The position numbers and the translations under genes were made by a program. From Desulfoscipio geothermicus DSM 3669 (GTDB lineage: Bacteria > Bacillota > Desulfotomaculia > Desulfotomaculales > Desulfallaceae), in assembly GCF_900115975.1 (NCBI RefSeq), contig NZ_FOYM01000006.1, forward strand, positions 62,001 through 126,000: a stretch of 64,000 nucleotides of DNA, given 5' to 3'. How positions within the stretch are numbered: the stretch's first letter is position 1; every line of letters begins with the position of its first letter. Positions 42,838-51,968 of this stretch are shown piece after piece. The notes below the pieces were generated by a model that worked only from the letters and a program-made list of their open reading frames with translations, made no database searches and was not told the DNA's origin.

Positions 42838-42893
42838 AGAAAAAGCCACCAAAGCTAACACACCACTTCTGCAGTGCATTCAGCCTTCGTGGC
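42838..42893 (-). terminator. CCACGAAGG-family attenuator in the fmdE/nik leader
   Basis: Near-identical to 28916-28971: AGCCACGAAGGCT ... AGCTTTGGTGGCT then TTTTT. The 500-base stretch 42596-43142 is leader plus the terminator of the acetyltransferase; no gene seen. Confidence 0.7.
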
Positions 42894-42980
42894 TGTATTA
42901 ATATTTTATATTGCCAATATTGTCAATCGATTTAATTTATACCGGATTCTTTCCGCCGTTACCCTAAATTTATATTTATT

Positions 42981-43007
42981 TATTCTTTGCTCAATTTATA
43001 ATTCCTG
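42981..43007 (-). promoter_or_regulatory. Sigma-H-type promoter of the fmdE-nik operon
   Basis: GCAGGAATT (42999-43007), 11 bases, AAAGAAT (42981-42987) on the minus strand. About 230 bases around it are homologous to the cbiM leader. Confidence 0.55.
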
Positions 43008-43076
43008 CTTTACTATTAAAATTATTGTAAAATTTTTTCGGTTCGGCCATGAGAACATTTCGATGAAAAATAAAAC

Positions 43077-43130
43077 AAAAAACCATGAAAACCTTTGCCT
43101 TGCTTAAACAAGACGCCAGGTTTTCATGGC
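43077..43130 (-). terminator. CCATGAAAACC-type terminator after the acetyltransferase
   Basis: GGCCATGAAAACCTGGCG ... CAAAGGTTTTCATGG followed by TTTTT. Terminates the GNAT gene; same outer stem family as the attenuators. Confidence 0.65.
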
Positions 43131-43142
43131 CAATTCTTAAAT

Positions 43143-43655
43143 TTAAAGAATCTTTTCCATATGCACAGTTTGCCCGGGACCACCCTCATCCAATCTGACC
43201 TTAAATCCTTGTGACTGCCAGAATTCAAAAGCACCCGGCAAATGCATATGAGTATGCAGATAAATTAGCTTATATCCAGACCTCTTGCAAAACTGTTCAG
43301 CCTCTTTAAATAACAAGGAACCAATACCGGCTCTCCGGTATCTCTTATTGACAAAACATTTGACCAACTCTGCCGTCGCTTTTAAATCATAATACCCCTC
43401 CAGAGCCTGAATTCGACCATCATACCGGCGCACGGCCAGGGTTCCGACGATTTGATCATCTTCAGTAAAAGCGGCCCAAAAGGAATTTCCTTGCGTGTTG
43501 ATATATACCTCTTTAAAATTAAGCAGGTCGTGGTCCCAAACAGGGTTAATCCCCCTACCATAAACATCTTTAATCATTTTAAAGGTAAATTCCGTGGTGG
43601 GTTGGATATTACTATATCCCACTCTTTTAAGAAAAATCCCTGTATTTGTATCCAT
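43143..43655 (-). CDS. GNAT family N-acetyltransferase
   Basis: 170 residues. Acetyl-CoA-binding segment 'ELVKCFVNKRYRRAGIGSLLFKEAEQF' has the R/Q-x-x-G-x-G/A loop (RRAGIG), followed by 'YLHTHMHLPGAFEFWQSQGF'. Substrate unknown. Monocistronic in appearance, ended by a hairpin. Confidence 0.82.
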   Translation of the reverse strand: MDTNTGIFLKRVGYSNIQPTTEFTFKMIKDVYGRGINPVWDHDLLNFKEVYINTQGNSFWAAFTEDDQIVGTLAVRRYDGRIQALEGYYDLKATAELVKCFVNKRYRRAGIGSLLFKEAEQFCKRSGYKLIYLHTHMHLPGAFEFWQSQGFKVRLDEGGPGQTVHMEKIL

Positions 43656-43694
43656 GTAACGTTCTCCTTATTTCTTTATATATAGTTTTAGGTT

Positions 43695-43753
43695 GGTGCC
43701 AGGTGTTGAAATGTTGAAAAATCTTCGATTTTCAACATTTCAACACCTGGCAC
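43695..43753. repeat. Long near-perfect palindrome
   Basis: 28-29-base arms (GGTGCCAGGTGTTGAAATGT... and complement) around a TTC loop with one bulge. A half-site-like string occurs at 21480-21496. REP-like; no T run, so termination is doubtful. Confidence 0.75.
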
Positions 43754-43757
43754 CCAT

Positions 43758-43832
43758 CAAGACAGCGAAGGCTTTGAGGAACAGTGCAACTAGCGACGTG
43801 AATCTCGCGCGGACTTTTCGAACATCTTCCTA
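43758..43832. repeat. Short inverted relative of the 14.65-kb MITE-like repeat
   Basis: Contains CGAAGGCTTTGA and ends TCTCGCGCGGACTTTTCGAA, which are complements of the two ends of the element at 14646-14905, with the middle missing. Shows dispersal and internal deletion. Confidence 0.55.
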
Positions 43833-43860
43833 AAGTAGGAACTTAAAATTTTGAAATAAA

Positions 43861-44280
43861 TTATTTTTTTATCAATAAAATACCTGCAATAATGAAAAGA
43901 GTTCCTAAGAGCTTATACCAGTTAAACTTTTCTCCTAAAAACAACAGCGCCACTGCTACCGTCACCAACGGAAACGCGGCAACAATGGGGACAATACGAG
44001 ACGTTTCGTCCAGTTTTAAAGCATGGTAATAAGCAAGGTGACCTAATAGAGAAGCAAAAATACCTTCTCCTGCAAGAAAAGCAGCCGACCTGAAATCTAA
44101 TTGCGCCAACCCTCCCAGTTTCCCCGTCAGGATACCGTATAAGAGAATAATTCCACTGATTACAAAGGTTCGCAATGCCAAACCAATAAAGGGGTCCGTT
44201 TTAATCAAGCCTATTTTGGCAAAAACCGGTGCGAGACCCCAGAATACCATTGTTAACAAAGCAAAAGTAAACGCTTTCAA
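43861..44280 (-). CDS. EamA/DMT-type small membrane transporter
   Basis: About 139 residues, four to five hydrophobic helices. 'FALLTMVFWGLAPVFAKIGL' and 'VPIVAAFPLVTVAVALLFLGEKFNWYKLLGTLFIIAGILLI' pieces are the EamA pattern, one repeat only, as in paired small DMT proteins. TTG 44280 follows GGAGG by ten bases. Substrate unknown. Confidence 0.75.
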   Translation of the reverse strand: MKAFTFALLTMVFWGLAPVFAKIGLIKTDPFIGLALRTFVISGIILLYGILTGKLGGLAQLDFRSAAFLAGEGIFASLLGHLAYYHALKLDETSRIVPIVAAFPLVTVAVALLFLGEKFNWYKLLGTLFIIAGILLIKK

Positions 44281-44325
44281 AACAAAAAAGCCTCCCCCGA
44301 TCAATAAATAGCATTACATGCATGC

Positions 44326-45285
44326 TTATGTTAACAATACTATCAATCCAAGAGCGAGGCAAGTAGCAGATTCTCGCACCAATAACGCTGCCAGGCTTAC
44401 CTTGCTCCCTAACCTGGGGCCAAAAATGGAAATATTAGTAGGCAAACCCCCGCTCCAAAATTCATAAAGGTAGTGCAGTACCGAGGTAATTAATAGCGTG
44501 GTAATTGCCTCACAAGGAGTTACCAATCCGGCCTGCAGGATCGGACCCAGGGTACCGATGCCGGCAACCATGCTCATCACGCCGGTGGTAATTACAATAA
44601 TAGTAACCCCCGGCAAACCCAGGTAGTTTAAAGCCGGGTCAACCTTATGCATTATTTGATCCATCAGCGGAGTGTGTAACAGGATAGATACCACCAGGGT
44701 AACGGGTATAAAGACCAGAGCAAGGCGGCGAAAAGCCGGAAGAGTCCGGCGCACCGCCATAATAAATTTTTCCCGCCACGGTTCCCGAACCGTTTCCCGG
44801 CTTGGTCCAGCTTCTTCCTTGCCTTGCTCCGGCAAAGGCAAAAGAAACTTGCCCATTAACATTCCTACACCGCTCACTATAATGTTAATGCCAAGGTAAA
44901 TGGATAAATATGTTACTCCTGTATGCCACCCCAGAGAGGAAATGACTACCGGGCCAATGAAAAAGGCAATAAAGTATAAGCTGGTGGGAAGGGCGGAAAC
45001 CAAAAAAGCAACCACCACATCCCACGCCCTTATTAGTCCGGTATTTTTTAACTCGGCCAGCATGGTATAGGCAGCAATGCGGTTAACCATGCATAGAGTA
45101 AGGGATGTAGCACAACCTGCGGGTAAATTTCCCAGCCGTGCCAGGGGGCGCATTCCCTGGCCTAAACGATGCAAGAAAGCAGTATTATGAAATAAATTGC
45201 CAAGAAAGCAACCCAGCAGCATGGAAGGTAACACATTTATCCATAACTTCAGAACATCAGGTAGCACTTCTAAAATAACCTGCAC
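44326..45285 (-). CDS. Nucleoside-recognition (gate) domain membrane protein
   Basis: 319 residues, about nine hydrophobic segments and two gate-like halves ('LPSMLLGCFLGNLFHN', 'GCATSLTLCMVNRIAAYTML', 'GVMSMVAGIGTLGPILQAG'). GTG start with GGAGATGAGGG upstream. Proteins of this family with DUF4198 neighbours occur beside nickel/cobalt uptake genes in anaerobes; transported ion unknown. It overlaps DUF4198 remnants upstream. Confidence 0.7.
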   Translation of the reverse strand: MQVILEVLPDVLKLWINVLPSMLLGCFLGNLFHNTAFLHRLGQGMRPLARLGNLPAGCATSLTLCMVNRIAAYTMLAELKNTGLIRAWDVVVAFLVSALPTSLYFIAFFIGPVVISSLGWHTGVTYLSIYLGINIIVSGVGMLMGKFLLPLPEQGKEEAGPSRETVREPWREKFIMAVRRTLPAFRRLALVFIPVTLVVSILLHTPLMDQIMHKVDPALNYLGLPGVTIIVITTGVMSMVAGIGTLGPILQAGLVTPCEAITTLLITSVLHYLYEFWSGGLPTNISIFGPRLGSKVSLAALLVRESATCLALGLIVLLT

Positions 45286-45339
45286 CCCTCATCTCCACCT
45301 TCGGAATAAACCAATAGAAAAATAATACTGCTAGATGAA

Positions 45340-45469
45340 TGACCCCGGTCAAAGCCTCACCCTTATGCAATAGCTTTACCTGCAGGGTGTCGCCCGCTGC
45401 CTGGTATAATTCGCCATGGGGCACTATTTCCAATGTATTGCCCACCGCCGGTACCGTGCCGTTAAGTGC
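45340..45469 (-). pseudogene. DUF4198 protein fragment (middle part)
   Basis: The minus strand reads LNGTVPAVGNTLEIVPHGEL then 'AAGDTLQVKLLHKGEALTG', the centre of a DUF4198 domain, and then diverges into unrelated sequence. A remnant of a nickel/cobalt uptake accessory protein. Confidence 0.6.
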
Positions 45470-45472
45470 TTT

Positions 45473-45913
45473 TTATTTTGTTACCATAAACGCGAAGGTG
45501 GCGGTCAGCGAAAGCTCGTCGTAGACCCCTTCTTCCCCTTCGGGCACCCGGTGGCGGGCAATCAGCAGGTACCGGCCGGGCTCCTTGGCCCGCAGGGTGA
45601 GCCACCCGTCATCTCCCGTCATTTCCTGCCACTGCCGGTACCCGCCGGGGCCGTTGCAGGCCACGTCCACCGCTGTACCATCCAGGGGCTCGCCGCGGAA
45701 AAAGACCCGGAAATTAATTTCATCTCCCAGCCGCCAATGTTTCCATGTCTCCGGCTGTATTTCCAGCTGTATGTCCGCTTTTTGGGGGATACCTTCCAGG
45801 TCGTGCCCCACCGGTACAATAACCTGGGCAAATTGGTTGTAAAAGGTGGCCTTCGCGGCATCCGGGTAATCTTTCCGGGTACCCTTTTGAAACTTTTCTT
45901 CTTTATCTATCAC
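45473..45913 (-). CDS. DUF4198 domain protein, N-terminally truncated
   Basis: 146 residues matching the C-terminal part of DUF4198 ('FAQVIVPVGHDLEGIP', 'LGDEINFRVFFRGEPLDGTAVDV', 'GWLTLRAKEPGRYLLIARHR'). Full proteins are about 250 residues with a signal peptide, which is absent here; upstream DNA is an Uma2 fragment. DUF4198 proteins are extracytoplasmic partners of nickel/cobalt transport. Probably inactive. Confidence 0.6.
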   Translation of the reverse strand: MIDKEEKFQKGTRKDYPDAAKATFYNQFAQVIVPVGHDLEGIPQKADIQLEIQPETWKHWRLGDEINFRVFFRGEPLDGTAVDVACNGPGGYRQWQEMTGDDGWLTLRAKEPGRYLLIARHRVPEGEEGVYDELSLTATFAFMVTK

Positions 45914-45948
45914 ATAATTCCCGGTGATGTTGCTGATTACATGATATA

Positions 45949-46356
45949 AGCCGTTTACCTATAAGTTATATTGACAAAAATAATCTTGGTGAACTATTGT
46001 ATGCACCAACTGATGTTTTACTAACAGAAAAAGACAAACCACAACCGGATATAATGTTTATTTCTAAAGAACGCCTGGATATTATTACGGATAATTACAT
46101 AAAGGGTGCACCGGATTTAGTAATTGAAATACTGTCACCATCAACAGGTAAATGGGATAGAGTGAAAAAAAGCAGACTGTATTATAAACATGGAGTAAAA
46201 GAATATTGGATTGTTGATCCAGATTATAAGGTTATTGAGGTTTTCACCCCTGGCGAAAAGAACTGGAACCTATTTCAATCTTATGATGCAGAGGTAATTT
46301 TAGTTTCACCACTTTTATCGGGATTGGAAATACAGTTAAAAGATATTTTTAAATAA
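45949..46356 (+). pseudogene. Uma2 family endonuclease fragment
   Basis: The C-terminal ~130 residues of a Uma2 protein (PD-(D/E)XK fold): 'LYAPTDVLLTEKDKPQPDIMF', 'PDLVIEILSPSTGKWDRVKK', 'YYKHGVKEYWIVDPDYKVIEVF'. The similarity continues upstream of the first TTG (45997) to a stop at 45946, but the first ~60 residues of the family are missing. Truncated at the junction with the DUF4198 fragment. Confidence 0.7.
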
Positions 46357-46453
46357 ATACAGTTCCAGTTGAACCGGGTACTCCACCTGGATGTTTCAAT
46401 GATGCAGTATATTGGCGGCAAATAATTCTTCAAGGACACGCCAACTGGTGTAT

Positions 46454-48190
46454 TTATGAGCCTGGCGCATCACGTGATACGCTCAGGACATCCTTCAATA
46501 GTTGTTTTGTATAAATATGTTTCGGGCTTTCAAATATTTCAAAGGACACACCATTTTCCACAATTTCACCTTTATACATAACATAAACTTTATCGGCCAC
46601 TTTCCGGGCCAGATGCAAATCGTGGGTAATATATAACAGGGCAAAGCCATGCCTGTTTTGCAGCCCTTTAAGCTCCCTTAAAAGGTTGGCCTGGGTTGAA
46701 GGGTCCAGCATTGAGGTTACTTCGTCTGCAATCAATAATTTCGGTTTTGTTACCAGGGCGCGCGCGATTGCCAGCCGCTGGCGCTGTCCCCCGCTTAAAC
46801 CGTGGCAATAACGATCCAAGAATTCGGGGGAAACGGGCAGTTGTACTGTCTGTAAAGCTTTTACCGCTTCTTCTTCCCTTTCTTGTTTACTGCCCCGCTT
46901 AATTATGTCCAGCGGCTCTTTAACCACATCTAAAACCTTCATCCGGTGACTGGTGGCGGAAAACGGGTCCTGGAAGATAATCTGCATACCCCCGATCATT
47001 TTAGTGGCCCATCTTCCCTCCACCTTTTTATTCCTGTAAAATACCCGGCCCGCTTCAGCCGGCAAAACCCCCGCCAGAATGTGGGCCAGGGTAGACTTGC
47101 CGGAACCGGACTCTCCTACCAGGGCCACCACTTCACCGCTTCTTATTTCCAGGCTGACATCTTTTACCGCCTCAATTTCCATATTTTTCAGCTTATATGT
47201 CTTTCGGATACCTTCAGCCCTGAGAAAAGTTTCAATACCCCCCTTATGACAGGCCACCATACGCTCAAGGGCTACATACTTGAGGAGAGGTCTGGTTTGA
47301 CTGCAGCTTTCTTCCCCCTGGCAACACCTGGGATAAAAAGCGCAGCCTTTTACAGAATTCCCTGAAGAAGGTTCCCCGTCAATCCCCCACAGGTCCTTAT
47401 ATTTAAAAAGATTGGGGGAAGAATTCAACAGGCCGCGGGTATAACAATGCATGGGGTTTTTGAGCACTTCCGAAGTAATTCCCGCCTCGATTACTTGCCC
47501 GCAATACATGGCCATAACCCTGGAGGTAAGTTTTTTAATTACCCCCAAATCATGTGATATTAAGACCAAAGCAAAGCCCAATTTTTTTTGTAATTTTTGC
47601 AGTAACCGCACAATTTCATTTTTACTTAAAGGGTCCAAAGACGTGGTAGGCTCGTCAACTATTAATAACTCCGGGTCGCACGATAAGGCCATAGCCAACA
47701 ACACCCGCTGCCTCATCCCCCCCGATAACTGGTGTGGGTAATAGTGCCGCCACTTCGGATTTAGGCCTACCATTTCCAAAAGTTTTACTACCTTTTGGTC
47801 AATCTCCGGGGGAGAAAGATTGTAATGAGTTTTCAAGGGCTCTCCTATCTGCTCTTTAATGTTAAGTACGGGATTAAGCACTTCCAGGGAGTTCTGGAAT
47901 ACCAGGGCAATATCTTTCCACCGGTACTTTTTAAGTTTTTTCTCCGGTAAGCCGGTTAGCTTTTGGTCTTTATAATAAATCTCCCCCTCAATGCTACCTT
48001 GTTTAATAAGACCCATTATCCCCAGGGCCAGGGTACTTTTCCCACACCCGGATTCCCCGATAATCCCCAGGCTCTCTCCTTTTCGGAGCTGCAGGGATAC
48101 GCCGTCGACGGCCTTTACCGGCGAGTGTACGGCGCGGTAAGTAACGGACAAATCTTTTATTTCCAGTAAATACTTTCCGTCAGCGGTCAA
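46454..48190 (-). CDS. Nickel/peptide ABC transporter with two fused ATPase domains
   Basis: 578 residues: an OppD-like half (Walker A 'GESGCGKSTLALGIMGL', signature 'LSGGMRQRVLLAMAL', 'CAFYPRCCQGEESCS' cysteine cluster) joined to an OppF-like half ('GESGSGKSTLAHILAG', '[15 protein letters not shown]', 'LLIADEVTSMLD'). It serves the permeases just upstream. Note DEV instead of DEP after Walker B of the second half. Substrate as for the operon. Confidence 0.88.
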   Translation of the reverse strand: MTADGKYLLEIKDLSVTYRAVHSPVKAVDGVSLQLRKGESLGIIGESGCGKSTLALGIMGLIKQGSIEGEIYYKDQKLTGLPEKKLKKYRWKDIALVFQNSLEVLNPVLNIKEQIGEPLKTHYNLSPPEIDQKVVKLLEMVGLNPKWRHYYPHQLSGGMRQRVLLAMALSCDPELLIVDEPTTSLDPLSKNEIVRLLQKLQKKLGFALVLISHDLGVIKKLTSRVMAMYCGQVIEAGITSEVLKNPMHCYTRGLLNSSPNLFKYKDLWGIDGEPSSGNSVKGCAFYPRCCQGEESCSQTRPLLKYVALERMVACHKGGIETFLRAEGIRKTYKLKNMEIEAVKDVSLEIRSGEVVALVGESGSGKSTLAHILAGVLPAEAGRVFYRNKKVEGRWATKMIGGMQIIFQDPFSATSHRMKVLDVVKEPLDIIKRGSKQEREEEAVKALQTVQLPVSPEFLDRYCHGLSGGQRQRLAIARALVTKPKLLIADEVTSMLDPSTQANLLRELKGLQNRHGFALLYITHDLHLARKVADKVYVMYKGEIVENGVSFEIFESPKHIYTKQLLKDVLSVSRDAPGS

Positions 48191-48217
48191 AGTATATCAC
48201 CCCTCAAGAACAAGCGT

Positions 48218-49081
48218 TTACCTTCCCATACGCGGGTCAGCCATTTTTTCCAGCTCACGGCTGATAAAAGCCAGGGAAATTACCATTAAAGTCAATGCCA
48301 GCCACGGGTAGAGCAGCCACCACTTCCAAAAAGGAGTAAAGTATATTCCTGCAAAATTGATGGCATGGTGCATGATTAAGCCCCAGCTTTTGGAGGTAGG
48401 GTCCCCCAATCCCAGAAATGAAAGTCCTGCTTCGGCTACAACCGCCCTCCCTGTAAGCCTGACCATATTTACTGCCACCAAAGGGAAAACTTCCGGGAGA
48501 AAGTGCCTGTGAATCAAATACCAGGCGCCGGCGCCGTATGTCTCCGCCGATTTGATATAACCTTGTTCCTTTAACATTAATACCTGGGAACGTACAATCC
48601 GGGCCGGAAAAACCCAGGAAAACAGGGCCAGTACCAAAATGATATTTAAAAGGCTGGGGCCGAAAAAAGCCGCCATCACAATCATTACCGGCAAGTCCGG
48701 CAACACAATCATAATATCAATTATTCTCATTAAAATCTTATCGGTCCACCCGCCCAGGTACCCCGAAACAATGCCGATCAAACCGCCCCCCAGGGCTGCC
48801 AGCAGGGCGGTAAGAAAACCCACCAGCAAGCTGACCCTGGCCCCGTAACATATCTGGGCCCAGAGGTCAATGCCCAGTTCGTCGGTACCCAACGGGTGTT
48901 CCCCTCCCGGCGGAGAAAGAGGCGGTCCCGAGGAGACATTGTAGGGATGTATTGATATACAAGGGGCAAAGATAGCTACCAAAAGGATGAGTAAAATTAC
49001 GATAAAGCTTGTTTTTCCCAGCAAGGAGAATTTTTTAATTGTTTTGATCGGCTTTAGTAACAATTTGAGTACTCCGGCCAC
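48218..49081 (-). CDS. Nickel/peptide ABC transporter permease (NikC/DppC-like)
   Basis: 287 residues. 'PGGEHPLGTDELGIDLWAQICYGARVSLLVGF' N-terminal signature and 'SAETYGAGAWYLIHRHFLPEVFPLVAVNMVRL' coupling loop. Five to six helices. Second permease of the operon 46454-51711. Confidence 0.88.
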   Translation of the reverse strand: MAGVLKLLLKPIKTIKKFSLLGKTSFIVILLILLVAIFAPCISIHPYNVSSGPPLSPPGGEHPLGTDELGIDLWAQICYGARVSLLVGFLTALLAALGGGLIGIVSGYLGGWTDKILMRIIDIMIVLPDLPVMIVMAAFFGPSLLNIILVLALFSWVFPARIVRSQVLMLKEQGYIKSAETYGAGAWYLIHRHFLPEVFPLVAVNMVRLTGRAVVAEAGLSFLGLGDPTSKSWGLIMHHAINFAGIYFTPFWKWWLLYPWLALTLMVISLAFISRELEKMADPRMGR

Positions 49082-49083
49082 AA

Positions 49084-50082
49084 TTACCCTCCATATGTCT
49101 CGCTGTAGTCATTGACTCTCGGGTCAAGTTTCCCGTAAATGAAATCGGCAATAAAATTGGCCAGTAATACGCATATAGTAACCACCAAAAAAATCCCCTG
49201 AATAAGCGGGTAATCCCGGACCATAACCGCTTCCCTCATTAAATGCCCCAACCCCGGGTAGGCAAAAACATTTTCCACCAGGATTGCGCCACCTACAAGG
49301 GAACCAAGACTTAAAAACACGCGGGTCACTATGGGAAGCATGGCGTTTCTTAAAACATGGCGGAAAATAACGCGTTTTTCAGAAAGTCCTTTTGCCCGAG
49401 CGGTACGCAGGTAATCCTTTTCCAATACGGTGATAACACTGTTTCTGGAAAGCAAGTACATACCGCCCGTCCGCGCAATGGTCAAGGCGATCACAGGCAG
49501 GAAAGCATGGTGCAAAATATCCAATACTTTTTCCCACCAGTTCTCGTAACCGGCAAAATGGGTCATCGCCCCCGACAGGGGGAATAAACCCAACCCCGCG
49601 GCAAAGCTAAAGAGTAAAACGAGACCCAAGAGAAAGGCCGGTATCTCCGACATAATAATCAAATTAAAAAACAGAAATTTATCCAGCCATTTCTCCCGGT
49701 ACCAGGCGGATATACTACCTAAAACAGTGCCAATGAAAGTACTTAAAATCACTGCCGCTATTACCAGGAAAAAAGTCCACGCCAACCGGCGCAAAATGAT
49801 ATGGCTAACCGGTTCATTGTAGTACAAGCTGTGCCCCAAATTCCCCCGTAACAACTCGGACATGTAAGACAGGTACTGCCCGCCGACGGGCCGGTCCAGC
49901 CCGTAGTATGCCAGGTAATACTGCCTCTGCTCTTCTGAAAAAATCACCTCTTCACCCACGTCCGAAGACAGGTACAAAAAGGGATCGCCGGGCATAGCCC
50001 GGGGAAGTAAAAAGTTGAGGGTCACTATGACCCAAACAGTGAAAAAATATTCTGCTAGCCTGGTGACCCTCTTCTTGTTCAA
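49084..50082 (-). CDS. Nickel/peptide ABC transporter permease (NikB/DppB-like)
   Basis: 332 residues. 'LNFLLPRAMPGDPFLYL' near the first helix, 'ARAKGLSEKRVIFRHVLRNAMLPIVTRVF' coupling loop, 'YPGLGHLMREAVMVRDYPLIQGIF'. Follows the SBP gene by 6 bases. Confidence 0.88.
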   Translation of the reverse strand: MNKKRVTRLAEYFFTVWVIVTLNFLLPRAMPGDPFLYLSSDVGEEVIFSEEQRQYYLAYYGLDRPVGGQYLSYMSELLRGNLGHSLYYNEPVSHIILRRLAWTFFLVIAAVILSTFIGTVLGSISAWYREKWLDKFLFFNLIIMSEIPAFLLGLVLLFSFAAGLGLFPLSGAMTHFAGYENWWEKVLDILHHAFLPVIALTIARTGGMYLLSRNSVITVLEKDYLRTARAKGLSEKRVIFRHVLRNAMLPIVTRVFLSLGSLVGGAILVENVFAYPGLGHLMREAVMVRDYPLIQGIFLVVTICVLLANFIADFIYGKLDPRVNDYSETYGG

Positions 50083-50088
50083 TTGAGA

Positions 50089-51711
50089 TCAATCCCTTTC
50101 CAGGTAAGACAGTTTACTGTGCGTTAAACTATGGTGGTCAAACATGAACATCCACCCGTCATATTTATCCGGCCTGTATACGCTGTAACCGGTAGTATAA
50201 TAAAGGGGTATTTCCGGTACATCTTCGGCCAGGATTTCTTGAATTTTAAAGATTAACTGCTTGCGTTTTTGCTCATCCATTTCCAGACACTGTTTTTCCA
50301 GTAAGTCGTTTAATTCCTGGTTATTATATCCCTGCAGTCCCGAAGCGGAAGGTGAAATACCTCCCTTGAAGAGACCGCCGAACCTTTCGCGCAAGTAATC
50401 CGGGTCATTGCCCCATCCTCCATGCCCGAGTACGGCCAGCTGGTACTCATTGTTGCGCACGCGGGCGTCATGGGTTTTGGTGTCTGCACTTTGCACTTTT
50501 ATCTCAATGCCTGCTTTAGCCAATTGCTCTTGTAATACTTCCGCCATCCTGACTGCTCTGTCGGGAACAGACAAAGTAAAGGAAAGCTTTTTACCGTCTT
50601 TGTTTTGACAAATGCCTTTTTCATCCAACCTGTCATAACCTAATCTCGCCAGCAGATCTTTCGCTTTCTTTAAGTTAAGGTTATATTGCTTGACATTGGA
50701 GTTATACATTACGTGGTCGGGAGGCAGGATTCCCGCACTGCCGGGAACGGCAGCCCCACGTTCCACTTTGTTAATTAATTCTTGGGCGTCAATGGCGTAA
50801 CTGATGGCTTGCCTCAGCTCCTTATGGCGCAAAACGGGGTAATCGCCCATATTAAACAGTAAACGATATCCCCAGAACCCCGGGCTTTGTACAACTTTGT
50901 ATGCCGGGTTGTTTTGGAAGCGGGGCAACACGTCCGGGCTAACGCCTGTCAGGTCAATTTCCCCTTTTTCAAAAGCCAGAACCGGTTCGCTGACCGGAAT
51001 AAATTCAATAACTTTAACTTTCTGCACAGGCCCCCAGAAATCACCAAAAGCCTCAAAGCGGTAGGTGCCATGCTCCTTGTTGTAATCCGTCAGGCGGTAA
51101 GGGCCGGTGCCGGTGACTGCTTCCGGCCCGGTAAATTCCTTGGGATGATCAACGTTTTCCCAAATATGTTTGGGAATAATGCGGGTCTGGCCCAGGTTAT
51201 AAAGCATTGAGGCATTGGGCTCCGAAACGGTTACCAGGACCTGGCGGTCCCCCACCGATTCTACTTTTTCAATATCATCACTGCCGATATCAGACCATAC
51301 CATGGGGTGCTTGCTTGCATATTCAAAGGTGAACTTGACATCTTCCGCAGTAAATGGTTTTCCGTCATGCCACTTGACACCGTCGCGAATGGTAAAGAGA
51401 TATTGCTTGCCGTTATCTTTTATTTCATATTTTTCAGCCAGCCAGGGGATGAGTCCCTTTTCGCCCCGTTCCAAGAGGCCGTCAAAAATCAGGGCCATTT
51501 TAAATCCTCCCGGACCCCTGGGATAATGGGCATAAGGACTCGGGTAACCCCAATCTCCCCCTTCCAGCCGAATGACATCCACCTGTCCCTGTTCTTCACT
51601 TGCAACACCGGCATTTTGGTCGTCCCTGGTTTGATCCGATCCGCAACCAAATAAAAGCAGACTTGCGGAAATAACCAGCACCAAAATAATTAATAAGTGT
51701 TTCCTTGGCAT
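50089..51711 (-). CDS. Nickel/peptide-type substrate-binding lipoprotein
   Basis: 540 residues from ATG 51711 (GGGAGGT about eight bases upstream; the longer frame reads through the leader hairpin). Lipobox 'LLLFGC'. SBP family 5: 'DGVKWHDGKPFTAEDVKFTFEYASKHP', 'GTGPYRLTDYNKEHG', 'ELRQAISYAIDAQELINKV', 'EIPLYYTTGYSVYRP'. First gene of a complete ABC set with sigma-H-like promoter and attenuator. Metal, metallophore or peptide substrate not resolved. Confidence 0.88.
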   Translation of the reverse strand: MPRKHLLIILVLVISASLLLFGCGSDQTRDDQNAGVASEEQGQVDVIRLEGGDWGYPSPYAHYPRGPGGFKMALIFDGLLERGEKGLIPWLAEKYEIKDNGKQYLFTIRDGVKWHDGKPFTAEDVKFTFEYASKHPMVWSDIGSDDIEKVESVGDRQVLVTVSEPNASMLYNLGQTRIIPKHIWENVDHPKEFTGPEAVTGTGPYRLTDYNKEHGTYRFEAFGDFWGPVQKVKVIEFIPVSEPVLAFEKGEIDLTGVSPDVLPRFQNNPAYKVVQSPGFWGYRLLFNMGDYPVLRHKELRQAISYAIDAQELINKVERGAAVPGSAGILPPDHVMYNSNVKQYNLNLKKAKDLLARLGYDRLDEKGICQNKDGKKLSFTLSVPDRAVRMAEVLQEQLAKAGIEIKVQSADTKTHDARVRNNEYQLAVLGHGGWGNDPDYLRERFGGLFKGGISPSASGLQGYNNQELNDLLEKQCLEMDEQKRKQLIFKIQEILAEDVPEIPLYYTTGYSVYRPDKYDGWMFMFDHHSLTHSKLSYLERD

Positions 51712-51812
51712 TATGCCACCTCCCGTGTTGAGTTTTAACCATGTAAAAATTTCAACCACCCGGAAAACAGCTGCAAAATTACCCTCCTCTTTTACCTGCG
51801 TATTTAAAAAAG

Positions 51813-51861
51813 AAAACCATGAAGGAACCCTCTCCGGAGGAGTAGAAACCTTCATGGTTTT
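51813..51861 (-). terminator. CCATGAAGG-family attenuator in the second nik-type operon leader
   Basis: AAAACCATGAAGG ... CCTTCATGGTTTT, inner CTCCTCCGGAGAGG, then a T-rich tract, between promoter and SBP gene. Region 51712-52010 is leader only. Confidence 0.7.
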
Positions 51862-51910
51862 CATTTTCCAAGCTTAAAATTTTAATAAAGCTAATTACCA
51901 GCTTACTTTT

Positions 51911-51948
51911 GCCCGGCAACCAGCTTTAATGGATGACTCCGGTCACCC
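51911..51948 (-). promoter_or_regulatory. Two-hairpin leader motif, copy L3
   Basis: GGGTGAC-cgga-GTCATCC (51931-51948) then GCTGG-ttg-CCGGGC (51911-51924). Compared with R1 the last stem pairs change from GAT/ATC to GAC/GTC, a compensatory change. Confidence 0.5.
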
Positions 51949-51968
51949 CGGTTTGCTTTAATTAAGTA

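Noticed and set aside
51712-51864. N-terminal extension of the SBP at 50089
   Set aside because: It would translate the terminator hairpin; the lipoprotein signal starts at 51711 behind GGGAGGT.
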